DNA from: Fuerstiella sp.
Lineage (GTDB): Bacteria > Planctomycetota > Planctomycetia > Planctomycetales > Planctomycetaceae
Direction of reading: 5' to 3'
Assembly: GCA_029245955.1 (NCBI GenBank)
Contig: JAQWOH010000084.1
Span: forward strand, 1-64,000
DNA: 64,000 nt
Made by a program: the position numbers and the translations under genes. This document shows positions 27,606 through 36,598 of this stretch, piece by piece (position 1 is the stretch's first letter; every line of letters begins with the position of its first letter). Below the pieces are notes generated by a model. It saw only the letters and a list, made by a program, of their open reading frames with translations. It was not told the origin of the DNA and searched no databases.

Positions 27606-28427
27606 ATGAAACGGTCGCGTTTACTGTGCGGTAAGCAGAAAGGGGACTGCTGTGCCGGACAGCCGCAGAGCAGGAATTCGAATCCTGCAGGCCATCAGCT
27701 CGGTCGCAGGTTTGCGCTGGCTGGGTTGCTGGTGACCATCCTGGCGACGTGCGTCGTTTCGACACACGCACAGTTTGTTAATCGACGTGTGGCTCGATGG
27801 TCGGTCGGGAATCAGGTGTATGGCGGCCGATGGTATGCTCCAGTGCAATATGGTGCCGGCGGGTATTACCCATATGGCGGCCAGACGGCATACGGCAATG
27901 CCGTGCGATCACAGGCTGAGCTGACCATGGCACGGGGAAGGGCGGCACAAAGCCAGGCGATCGCCAATGAACATAACGAGAAAGCCAGAAAACAATACAT
28001 TGAAAACAAGGCTCGTTATGAGGAACTGCGCCGCGAACAACGTGGAATCATTGAAGCTCGAAAGGCGAAGGAACGGGAAGCTCAGCGTCAACGTGCAGCC
28101 AGTCGTAAGCCCAAAGTTCCGACGGATCTGTACACGCAACTTGCGGTTGATCAGCTGGACCGTACGACAGGAGAAATCTCCTGGCCACGATGTCTGACCG
28201 GAAAGAATTTTGACGATGATCGCCAGCGTATTGAAGCATCCGTGCAGTTCATCGCTGAACACGGGCCGGATCAGAGGTCTACCGGCATTATTGACGAAAC
28301 CGCGAAGAAGATGAAAAAAAACATGAGTGACGTGATGAAACAGTTCGGCTTTGAAGCCTATTCAGATGCCCGTAAGTTTCTCAGCAGCCTTTCCGTCGAA
28401 GGTTACTACGCGATGGAGGAATTATGA
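27606..28427 (+). CDS. exported hypothetical protein with Tyr/Gly segment and charged helix
   Basis: A 273-residue protein I do not recognise. A long basic N-region leads to a hydrophobic signal (about 37-55, ending THAQF). Next is a short Gly/Tyr-rich stretch (GAGGYYPYGGQTAYGN), a long Arg/Glu/Lys/Gln-rich helix (about 110-165) likely to be coiled coil, and a C-terminal domain containing ISWPRCLTGKNFDDDR. The stop overlaps the start of the HEAT-repeat gene (TTATGATG), so both are translated together. Confidence 0.75.
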   Translation: MKRSRLLCGKQKGDCCAGQPQSRNSNPAGHQLGRRFALAGLLVTILATCVVSTHAQFVNRRVARWSVGNQVYGGRWYAPVQYGAGGYYPYGGQTAYGNAVRSQAELTMARGRAAQSQAIANEHNEKARKQYIENKARYEELRREQRGIIEARKAKEREAQRQRAASRKPKVPTDLYTQLAVDQLDRTTGEISWPRCLTGKNFDDDRQRIEASVQFIAEHGPDQRSTGIIDETAKKMKKNMSDVMKQFGFEAYSDARKFLSSLSVEGYYAMEEL

Positions 28428-30523
28428 TGCGTTTGTTTACTCCCGTGTGCCCGCATGCATACATGATTATTGCCGTAGTACTGCATCCGGTTGTGATTCC
28501 GGAATCATTCGGCCAGGAGAAGTCTCGCAATCATAACGCGACGACTGCTCTGGTGCGGCAACTGGCAGCCGGTTCCTCGTCAGAGAAACTGGACGCCGCG
28601 ACTCGCCTGGGAGATCTTGGACCTTATGCCGGCAATGCCGTAAACGGTCTTGCTGATGCGCTTTCATTCGGTGACCCGGCCCTGCAATACGAGGTCCTTG
28701 TTGCCTTAGGCCATATTGGCCCATTGGCGACCGGTTCGATTGACGAAGTATCCGCTGTCCTGTCTTCGGACATCCTGCCATTGCGGACTGCTGCCCTGGA
28801 TGCATTGCGCCAGATTGGCACAATTCCATCCGCCGTTTCCGAACAAATTGAAGACCTGGCCGCTGATTCGAATGCTGCCGTGATGACGGCGGCTGTGCGT
28901 TGCCTGGTCACGATGGAACGCGAAGACAGCGCCGCCGTCTCTGCTGCCGTGCCAGGGCTTATCGGTGCGTTATCCAGTCATCGCCCGTCGGTGCGAAATG
29001 CGGCCACCAATGCACTTGTGGAAATCGGAGAATCGATTGTTCCATCGCTAAAGGCGCCGTTGGGAAGTGGTGACGCGGTTGTCCGCCGAAAATCCTGCCA
29101 GGTCGCGGGGCGTCTGGGTGTCATGGCGTCCAGTCTGGTGCCGCTACTTGTGGATCGACTGAGTGATGAAGACGAGCTCGTTGTTCGGTCTGCTGCCTCG
29201 GCCCTGGGAGATGTTGGAAGTGACGCAGATCTGGTATTGCCCGAGCTTCAGAAGCTGCTGGCTGACGATTCGGCTTCAGTGCGGGCCATTGCCCTGTCCG
29301 CTCTGATGGAATTCGGGCCGCTCGCCAATAAGGCGATTCCTGCAGTCTGTACGATGGTCAATGATGACAGCACGATCGTCAGGGCTGCCGCAGCCCGTGC
29401 CCTGGGACAAATTGGCCTGGACAGCGAAGATGCTGTGCACGCGTTGATGGACGCTCTTGACGATCAACACGGTGGTGTGACAATTCCCGCCGCAAATTCC
29501 TTGTCGCAGCTGGGCGCCACTGCGGTTCCGGCGTTGGTTGGCCTGCTGGATAAACCGGAGTATCGTGATCTGGCGGTCACCGTTCTTGGAGAGATCGGCC
29601 CGGCAGCCGGCACAGCAGTGCCCGCTCTGGTCGCGCTGCTGAAGTCCGACGACGAGAAACTTCGTCGGGAATTGTTTATTGCTTTGGCAACTATCGGGCC
29701 TGCGGCTACATCTGCCGTTCCGGAACTGATGAAGATGTTGCGAGATCCGGAATCCGGCCGCTCTCGCGGTGGTGCTGCCTATGTTCTGGGACACATTGGT
29801 GAGCCATCGTGTGTACCGGTTCTGAAGAAGATCCTGAGCGGAGTACAGGGCGCGGAGCCGCAGGTCCTGCGGGCCGCGGCGTGGGCTTTGGTCACATTGC
29901 AGCCCGACAACACTGCCAATGGTCCGATCGTATTGTCGTATCTGACGGATGCACTTTCCTCAGAACATTCGTTGGCTCGCAAAGAAGCTCTGGCGGCTAT
30001 CGGAAAACTTGGTGCGGGCGGGCAGCCCGCGGCAAACGCCATGATCAAACTGGCTCAGAATGATCCCGACACACTGGTCCGCAGTGAAGCTTTGCATGCA
30101 TTGGCTATGCTTCCGAAGATTTCTGAGGATACGATGCCGGTCGCGATTGTGGCTATGGATGATCACGATCCCCACGTGCGAAATTCAGCGCGGTTTCTAC
30201 TGGGGAAAATGGGGACAAGGGCACGCGTGGCTGCTGCGAAATTGAAGATGGGTACGCGCGAAGGGGCAGCCATGGACAGAGTCGTCGCGGCATGGGCGCT
30301 CGCGCGAGTCGCTCCGTCGGCCGAACATAACAAGCTTGCCGTCCCGTTCATGTTGCAGGCTCTGCCGGATCCGAATCCCCGCGTGCGTGCCGAAGCTGCG
30401 CATACACTTGGCCTCATCGGTATCTCACGCCCTGAAGTAGTCGCTGCTCTGAAGACAGCCGCGGCTGATCACAATCAGACCGTCGCCAGCGCCGCCAAGA
30501 CAGCTCTGGATCAGCTGAAGTAG
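28424..30523 (+). CDS. HEAT-repeat protein
   Basis: A 699-residue protein with an N-terminal hydrophobic segment (about 13-30, a likely signal peptide ending FGQ) and then some 16-18 HEAT/PBS-lyase-type repeats of about 37 residues. The recurring core is A-A-x-A-L-G-x-I-G-P, as in VLVALGHIGP, AAARALGQIGL and VTVLGEIGP. The superhelix should act as a binding platform outside the cytoplasm, probably for the co-translated upstream protein. No catalytic site is visible. The repeats are diverged enough to be stable. Confidence 0.88.
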   Translation: MMRLFTPVCPHAYMIIAVVLHPVVIPESFGQEKSRNHNATTALVRQLAAGSSSEKLDAATRLGDLGPYAGNAVNGLADALSFGDPALQYEVLVALGHIGPLATGSIDEVSAVLSSDILPLRTAALDALRQIGTIPSAVSEQIEDLAADSNAAVMTAAVRCLVTMEREDSAAVSAAVPGLIGALSSHRPSVRNAATNALVEIGESIVPSLKAPLGSGDAVVRRKSCQVAGRLGVMASSLVPLLVDRLSDEDELVVRSAASALGDVGSDADLVLPELQKLLADDSASVRAIALSALMEFGPLANKAIPAVCTMVNDDSTIVRAAAARALGQIGLDSEDAVHALMDALDDQHGGVTIPAANSLSQLGATAVPALVGLLDKPEYRDLAVTVLGEIGPAAGTAVPALVALLKSDDEKLRRELFIALATIGPAATSAVPELMKMLRDPESGRSRGGAAYVLGHIGEPSCVPVLKKILSGVQGAEPQVLRAAAWALVTLQPDNTANGPIVLSYLTDALSSEHSLARKEALAAIGKLGAGGQPAANAMIKLAQNDPDTLVRSEALHALAMLPKISEDTMPVAIVAMDDHDPHVRNSARFLLGKMGTRARVAAAKLKMGTREGAAMDRVVAAWALARVAPSAEHNKLAVPFMLQALPDPNPRVRAEAAHTLGLIGISRPEVVAALKTAAADHNQTVASAAKTALDQLK

Positions 30524-30570
30524 TACGTGTGAGGCTTCCTGTTTCCAGGGGCGAAGGGCTGCTGGCGGAG

Positions 30571-30609
30571 CGAGCAGCTCGACTGCTCGGATTCCGCACA
30601 TGGTGCGGA
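30571..30609. terminator. tandem stem-loops at end of HEAT gene
   Basis: Two adjacent perfect inverted repeats: CGAGCAG-(5)-CTGCTCG at 30571-30589 and TCCGCAC-ATG-GTGCGGA at 30593-30609. No T-tract follows, so intrinsic termination is uncertain; they lie 48-86 bases past the HEAT stop and just before the end of the convergent pseudogene. Confidence 0.4.
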
Positions 30610-30652
30610 GGTCGAAGAGCCGACGTCATCAAACAAAATCCAGAGAAGTGTC

Positions 30653-30976
30653 TCAGAATTGACCGACAACCAGACCATCATCGCGGGCTGACAGCTTTTG
30701 CAGAAGCCCCATGTTGCGATCAGTCTTGTCATTGCTGTCGAGGCTCTCATGAATCGCACGGGCGGAACCGTCACACAGGAGAAAATGGACAATGCCGTTT
30801 GCATGACGACTGGAATAACCTGTTTCGCTGCGGTTGATCGGAGACGCATAGCTGCCATCGGCCAGGACATCACTTTCCTGATAGTTCGAACGTGGCCCTG
30901 GCCACAACGCTGCCTTCCCCAGAACCGATCGTTCTCCCACCATGAGCGTGTTTGACGTCCCGTCAACACAATCACG
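30653..30976 (-). pseudogene. DUF1559 (H-X9-DG) C-terminal fragment
   Basis: In the same frame as the end of the SulP remnant, the sequence changes abruptly to the C-terminus of a planctomycete DUF1559 pseudopilin-like protein. It reads RDCVDGTSNTLMVGERS, then SSRHANGIVHFLLCDGSAR (the H-x-DG signature, here with ten residues between H and DG), ending GLVVGQF. The N-terminal prepilin part is absent. The fragment may be a leftover of an old DUF1559 gene into which the SulP end was joined by deletion. Confidence 0.65.
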
Positions 30977-32238
30977 CCCAAGGATGACAGCTGATGCAAG
31001 GTCGTGCATAAACACCGTGTATCCGGCAACAAGAACCATGACCAGCATATCGCTGGTTGGCATTCGTCGGAACATCCTGATGGAAGCCCACTCAAAGGTT
31101 CCAACCACGACCATAAACATCACGCCTGTCAGGGCGGCCATTGAAATCATTTCAATAAGCGGGGCCAGAAACAGTACGAACATCAACAGTCAGACCGCAG
31201 CTGTAATTCCGGAAAGACGACCTCGACCACCCGAATTGACGTTGATCAGAGACTGACCGATCATCGCACATCCACCCATACCGCCAAACAGACCACAGAT
31301 CAGATTTGCACGTCCCTGGCCGATGCATTCTCGATTAACTTTATCTCGCGTCTGCTTGATATCGTCAATCAAGGTGAGTGTCATCAGCGATTCTATGAGT
31401 CCCACGCCACACAGGATGATGGCATACGGGAGGATGATCCTGAGCGACTCGGGGTTCAGTGGAATCATGTCATACTGCAGAAAGAATGGCATCGGCAGTC
31501 CCCCGCTGATACCTGTGCTTTCGCCGACAGCTGCGGCAGCATCGACAGCACCTGTTGTATTTGCTGTTGCGGTAGCAGCTGTGTTCATGCTCAACATGTC
31601 GCCGACAGTTGCCAACGCTGTGTCCTGGCCAGGCATGTCAACAGAACGATTGATCGCAATGGAAATCATTGCCACTGTCAGAATCGCAACCAGCGATGCC
31701 GGGACGGCCTGTGTGAATTTCGGCAGCAGCCAGATAATAGCCATGGTCAGGTCGACCAGCAGCAACATCAATCCCAGCGGCTGGCCCTGCAGATAAACCA
31801 GTTCTCCGGACGCTGACAGCGTTTTGAAGCTGCCAAGCTGTGCCATTCCGATCACGATGGCCAGACCATTTACGAACCCCAGCATGACCGGATGAGGGAC
31901 CATGCGGATCAGTTTTCCCAGGCGGGCGAGCCCAATTCCGATCTGCAACAGCCCGCACAGAATGACGGTCGGAAACAGGTATTCGATGCCATGTTCAGCA
32001 ACAAGAGCGACAATGACGACAGCCATTGCGCCTGTGGCTCCCGATAACATGCCGGGGCGGCCTCCCAGCACCGCACTGATAAGACCGATGAAGAACGCCG
32101 AATACAGTCCAATCAGCGGAGAAACGCCGGCTACGAATGCAAAGGCAATCACTTCGGGACCAGAACCAGAGCGACTGTAAGACCGGATAAAACATCATTG
32201 CGAATGGACGTTGAGCGTTGACGAAAATAATTCAGCAT
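30977..32238 (-). pseudogene. SulP-family anion transporter, disrupted and truncated
   Basis: The remains of a SulP (sulfate/bicarbonate) permease. ATG 32238 begins MLNYFRQRSTSIRNDVLSGL and runs to ALVLVPK, where one base is missing: CCCGAAGTG instead of CCCGGAAGTG near 32150 moves the natural PEVIAFAFVAG into another frame. The long middle part (GRPGMLSGATGAMAVV, NRECIGQGRANLICGLFGG) is intact until TGA 31190-31192, which replaces a sense codon in SGITAAV-stop-LLMFVLF. The helix EMISMAALTGVMFMVV follows in the same frame. At about 30976 homology stops before the STAS domain and a DUF1559 tail begins. Three separate lesions make it a true pseudogene. Confidence 0.8.
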
Positions 32239-32692
32239 GTTGTATTCTAAAGACGAAACTCCGCCGCCGGGGCGCGATGCCGGACAGTTGGAGACAGGAA
32301 CGATGAACGGTGCCGCGTCGATGTGGCAAACCACATCAGGGGCGGATCTGGGCGTTCTGAATGGAGCACTGTGCCGATAGACCTGCACAGTTCCGGTCTC
32401 GGGGACGGATCAACGCCTCGCAATGCCCGGGAATTTCGCCGCAAAAGGAGCTGGACCATAAGCCCCAATTGGAATTGACGAAAGGACTTTCCCGGTAGAT
32501 TGCCGAATGTAAGACACGCGTTTCAGTGTTCCGGGAGCCATGAAAAAGCGATTGACATCGCCCCAATCTGTGACGGAGCAAACCGATTTGTAATACGTTG
32601 TCGCGGATGGATAGAATAAGCAGACTGTCCTGCCGAACAGGAACGACCTGTAATTCCCTGCCGCTGACCATTTTCCTGCACGTACCTTTCGT
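32239..32692. other. intergenic region upstream of DUF1549 operon
   Basis: About 450 bases between the dead SulP gene and the DUF1549/1553 operon. Only overlapping minus-strand ORFs of ~100 codons with no recognisable domain are present. The operon promoter should lie here. Confidence 0.4.
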
Positions 32693-35134
32693 ATGTCACC
32701 ACGGCTTAAATACATTGCTGTATTACTGTGTGCGCTGGCTTATCCTGATCCGAATGCGATAGGGCGGGACCGAGCGGCGATACAGCGTGTTTCCGTGCAG
32801 CCGTCGACCATTGCGATTTCGGGGCGGGATCGGCAGCAGCAACTCGTTGTGACAGGCATTCGCGCTGACGGAATGCAGGTGGATCTCACACATAGCGCTG
32901 TGATCCGTGTGCTGGATCCGTCGATCGCCACCATTGACGCGGCGCTGCTGACTGGATTGCAGGAAGGTGAAACCCGGATACGAATTGAGGCTGGCAACTC
33001 AGTTGCCACAATTCCGCTTAGAGTTTTGAATTTCCGCAATTACCCGCCGATTCATTTTGAGGGTGATGTGCTGCCACTGTTTTCCAAGCTTGGTTGTAAC
33101 AGTGGTGGCTGCCATGGAAAACAATCCGGGCAGAACGGTTTTCGGCTGAGTGTGTTTGGGTTCGATCCCCGTGCCGATTACGACGCGCTTGTACGGGAAA
33201 GTCGTGGACGGCGAGTCTTTCCTGGCGCCATTGAACGCAGCCTGATTTATACCAAGGCCGCCGGGATTACGGCACACGGCGGCGGGCAGCGCCTGTCGAC
33301 TGACTCGCAGGATGCGCAGTTACTCCGCGAGTGGATCAGGCAGGGAATGCCGTGGGGCAGCGAACAGACTGCAAAACTGGAAAAGATTACTGCGTATCCC
33401 GAATTGAGAGTCATGTCGCCCCGGTCTCAGCAGCAGTTGCGCGTGGTTGCAACATACAGCGATGGACGAACTCGCGATGTAACTCGAGCCGCATCCTATT
33501 CCAGCAACGAAACTGTAATCTCAGATTGTGACGGCAGGGGTGTCATCCAGACAGGCAAAGTGGCGGGTGAAGCCGCCATCACGATCAGCTACATGGGATG
33601 CGTGGATGTCAGCCGAATTGTGATTCCACAGTCCGGCGCAACTGTGCCTGTGCGACCGGAGTGGTTCACGAGTGCAAATCCGATCGACGATCTCGTCTGG
33701 AAGAAATGGCAACAGTTGCGAATCGCACCGTCTGAATTGTGTGACGATGTGACCTTTCTTAGGCGGGTAATGGTGAAGACCACCGGAACTTTGCCTCGCG
33801 CAGAACAGGTGCGCGCATTTATGGCCGACTCATCTGCCAGCAAACGGGCAGACGTCATTGAACGTGCGCTCGCTTCCAGTGAATTTACCAACTATTGGAC
33901 TCAGCGATGGTCCGACATTTTGATGGTGAATTCGAAGTCTATCGGTGGTCGTGGTGCCTATGTGTTTTACCAGTGGATCCGGCAGCAGATCCGGACGAAT
34001 CGTCCGTACAACGAATGGGTCTATGACATCATTGTGGCCAGCGGTAATTCCGGTCAGGTTGGACCAGCCAACTTCTATCGCGGTCAACGCACTGCTGAAG
34101 ATGTGACCCGGACAATTTCGCAGGCGTTCCTGGGTGTTCGCATGGATTGCACACAGTGTCATCACCATCCCTTCGAAAAATGGGGCCAGGACGACTTCTA
34201 CGGTCTGGCAGGGTACTTCAATGGTATGACGAGACAGAAGCTCGACGAAAATCGCGATCTCGTATATCACCCTGGTCACAAGGCGATTTCCGTGCCAGTG
34301 GTTAATCGTCCGGTACAAACGCGGCCGCTGGATGGCAGTCCGACAACGGCTGACGACCGCACGGATCCACGACCTGAACTGGCGACGTGGGTAACCTCTC
34401 CCGAAAATCCGTTTTTCTCACGGCTGGTTGCGAATCGCCTTTGGAAGCACCTGATGGGGCGAGGACTTGTCGAACCCGAAGACGATCTGCGTGAGACGAA
34501 TCCACCGACCAATCCTGAGTTACTTGATCACTTGGCTGAGACGCTGAAGGAAAACGATTATGACCTCAGGGCATTGATGCGACATATTCTGTCGAGTACT
34601 GCTTTTCAGCTCTCCAGTCAGTCAACCGATTCCAACTGCAACGATGACCAGACATTCAGTCATTATCTTGTCCGTCGATTGCCGGCGGAAGTCATGCTGG
34701 ATGCGATTTGCCAGGTGACCGGAGTTCCGGAGCCCTACCCTGGACACCCACCTGGTGCTCGCGCGATCGAACTCTGGGACAACCAGCTGCCGTCCTATTT
34801 CCTTGATACATTCGGCCGCAGCCTGAGAGAATCACCGTGCGAGTGTGGCAGCAGTGGCGAACCCACAATGGCGCAGGCACTGCACCTGCTGAACGCGCCG
34901 GAGATCGAGGCAAAAATACGGAGCGACAGCGGACTGGCGTCCTTGTTAAGCGAATCAGATTCCGATGCTGGTAAGCTAATTGAGCACCTTGCATTGATAA
35001 CGGTCAACCGTCGCCCGACCGAGAGAGAGAGGGAGACGGGAGCACGATTGCTACAGAACTCTTCGCGTCGGCAGGGCATTGAAGATTTCTTATGGGTGAT
35101 GATGAATTCGTATGACTTCCTGTTCGTAAAGTAG
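32693..35134 (+). CDS. DUF1549/DUF1553 planctomycete cytochrome-type protein with Ig-like domains
   Basis: An 813-residue exported protein. After a signal peptide (1-20) comes a Big_2-like Ig domain (about 30-112), a haem-type site C-x4-CH (C135, C140) in KLGCNSGGCHGK, a second Ig-like stretch (about 235-310), then DUF1549 (IDDLVWKKWQQL, FTNYWTQRWSDIL) with CTQCHHHPFEKW (from 486). DUF1553 is at the C-terminus (NRLWKHLMGRGLVEP, LNAPEIEAKI). This architecture is a planctomycete hallmark; substrates are unknown but a periplasmic redox role is assumed. It is the first gene of an operon with DUF1501 and PPC proteins. Confidence 0.9.
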   Translation: MSPRLKYIAVLLCALAYPDPNAIGRDRAAIQRVSVQPSTIAISGRDRQQQLVVTGIRADGMQVDLTHSAVIRVLDPSIATIDAALLTGLQEGETRIRIEAGNSVATIPLRVLNFRNYPPIHFEGDVLPLFSKLGCNSGGCHGKQSGQNGFRLSVFGFDPRADYDALVRESRGRRVFPGAIERSLIYTKAAGITAHGGGQRLSTDSQDAQLLREWIRQGMPWGSEQTAKLEKITAYPELRVMSPRSQQQLRVVATYSDGRTRDVTRAASYSSNETVISDCDGRGVIQTGKVAGEAAITISYMGCVDVSRIVIPQSGATVPVRPEWFTSANPIDDLVWKKWQQLRIAPSELCDDVTFLRRVMVKTTGTLPRAEQVRAFMADSSASKRADVIERALASSEFTNYWTQRWSDILMVNSKSIGGRGAYVFYQWIRQQIRTNRPYNEWVYDIIVASGNSGQVGPANFYRGQRTAEDVTRTISQAFLGVRMDCTQCHHHPFEKWGQDDFYGLAGYFNGMTRQKLDENRDLVYHPGHKAISVPVVNRPVQTRPLDGSPTTADDRTDPRPELATWVTSPENPFFSRLVANRLWKHLMGRGLVEPEDDLRETNPPTNPELLDHLAETLKENDYDLRALMRHILSSTAFQLSSQSTDSNCNDDQTFSHYLVRRLPAEVMLDAICQVTGVPEPYPGHPPGARAIELWDNQLPSYFLDTFGRSLRESPCECGSSGEPTMAQALHLLNAPEIEAKIRSDSGLASLLSESDSDAGKLIEHLALITVNRRPTERERETGARLLQNSSRRQGIEDFLWVMMNSYDFLFVK

Positions 35135-35217
35135 AAGCGGGTGACCTGCCAAGTTTGAGTTGCTTTTGTGTGCCACTGGCTCCGCCAGTGAATTTCATTT
35201 CGTCGGGCAATCGGATC

Positions 35218-36528
35218 ATGAGAAAGCATTCGAAGACAAACCGTCGTGACTTCATTCGCATGGGATCCATAGCCGGCCTGGGTGTGGGCGACATCATGCG
35301 TATGCAGCACCTTTCAGCGGCCGACGGCGGTGCCCGCAGCGACGTCAACTGCATTTTTATTTTTATCGTTGGCGGCATGCCCCAGCAGGATATGTGGGAT
35401 CTGAAACCCGATGCTCCGTCGGAAATCCGCGGCGACTTTCGAAATATCAGTACGAACGTCCCTGGCATTCAACTTTCGGACGTTCTGCCGGGGTGTGCTA
35501 CCGTTGCAGACAAAATGGCCATTCTTCGCAGTCTGACGCACGATGATTCTGACCATGGTCGTGGTTTCCACATCATGATGTCCGGAAAGAAGCCGGGGGC
35601 TGGCGATTTTAACGGCAATCAGAATAACAATCAGCATCCCTGCATTGGCTCCATGGTTTCACATCTTGGCCGTCCAGGCGTGCTGCCGCCGTACATTTCG
35701 GTCCCTAATTTTCTGAACAGTGGTGGCCCGTCGTTTCTTGGCCCTTCGCATGGCCCCTTCGTGATCGACTCGGATCCGGCGGCACCGGATTTTTCTGTTC
35801 GCGACATTGCTCTGCCAACCGACGTCGCGACACAACGTGGTCGTCTGCGGCAATTGGCCCTTCAGCAGATTAACCAGTTTGAACAGAGTGCCGAGCGAAT
35901 CGGCAAACAGGTGCGGTCATTCGATACGTTTTACAACAAGGCCTACAACCTGATGTCTTCGAAGGCAGCTCGCGAGGCCTTCGATATCGGCAGGGAACCG
36001 GAGAAACTTCGGGAAGCCTATGGTATGACCAGTATCGGACAGTGCAGCCTGCTGGCTCGTCGTATGGTCGAAGCCGGCTGTCGATTCGTTGCTGTTGAGA
36101 ACGGACACTGGGACACGCACCGAAAGAACACGTACAGTCTGCGTGACCTGCTGTGTCCTGCATTCGATCAGGCAATCCCTGCGTTGCTGAATGACCTGCA
36201 GGATCGTGGCATGCTGGAAAAAACTCTCGTTGTGGTCACGACGGAATTCGGACGCACACCTCGCATCAACGAATTGGCGGGCCGTGATCACTGGCCAAAT
36301 GCGTTCTCGATTGTGATGGCCGGCGGCGGTGTGAAGGGCGGTCAGGTTATCGGTGCAACTGACAAACAGGCTTCCGAAGTCACGGAACGCCCCATTTCTC
36401 CGGAAGATATGGTCGCTACAGTTCTCTATGGGCTCGGGATTGACCACACAAACATACTTCACACGCCCCTGGGAAGACCGGTCCCGATTGCCGACGGCGG
36501 TAATGTTGTGCACGAGTTGTTTACCTGA
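35218..36528 (+). CDS. DUF1501 domain protein, Tat-exported
   Basis: A 436-residue member of the alkaline-phosphatase superfamily group DUF1501. The N-terminus KTNRRDFIRMGSIAGLG is a twin-arginine signal. Conserved DUF1501 blocks are IFIVGGMPQQDMWDLKPDAP, HDDSDHGRGFH, NGHWDTH and VVVTTEFGRTPRIN. It follows the DUF1549/1553 gene by ~80 bases and precedes the PPC gene by ~70; these two families co-occur throughout planctomycetes. ATG 35218 begins the leader, so the 21 upstream open codons are not used. Confidence 0.92.
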   Translation: MRKHSKTNRRDFIRMGSIAGLGVGDIMRMQHLSAADGGARSDVNCIFIFIVGGMPQQDMWDLKPDAPSEIRGDFRNISTNVPGIQLSDVLPGCATVADKMAILRSLTHDDSDHGRGFHIMMSGKKPGAGDFNGNQNNNQHPCIGSMVSHLGRPGVLPPYISVPNFLNSGGPSFLGPSHGPFVIDSDPAAPDFSVRDIALPTDVATQRGRLRQLALQQINQFEQSAERIGKQVRSFDTFYNKAYNLMSSKAAREAFDIGREPEKLREAYGMTSIGQCSLLARRMVEAGCRFVAVENGHWDTHRKNTYSLRDLLCPAFDQAIPALLNDLQDRGMLEKTLVVVTTEFGRTPRINELAGRDHWPNAFSIVMAGGGVKGGQVIGATDKQASEVTERPISPEDMVATVLYGLGIDHTNILHTPLGRPVPIADGGNVVHELFT

Positions 36529-36598
36529 CGGTGCCCCGCATGGCCTGATGTTTTCATTTTCGTATCCTTGTCTTCCGTTCATTGACTGTACCGGGACC

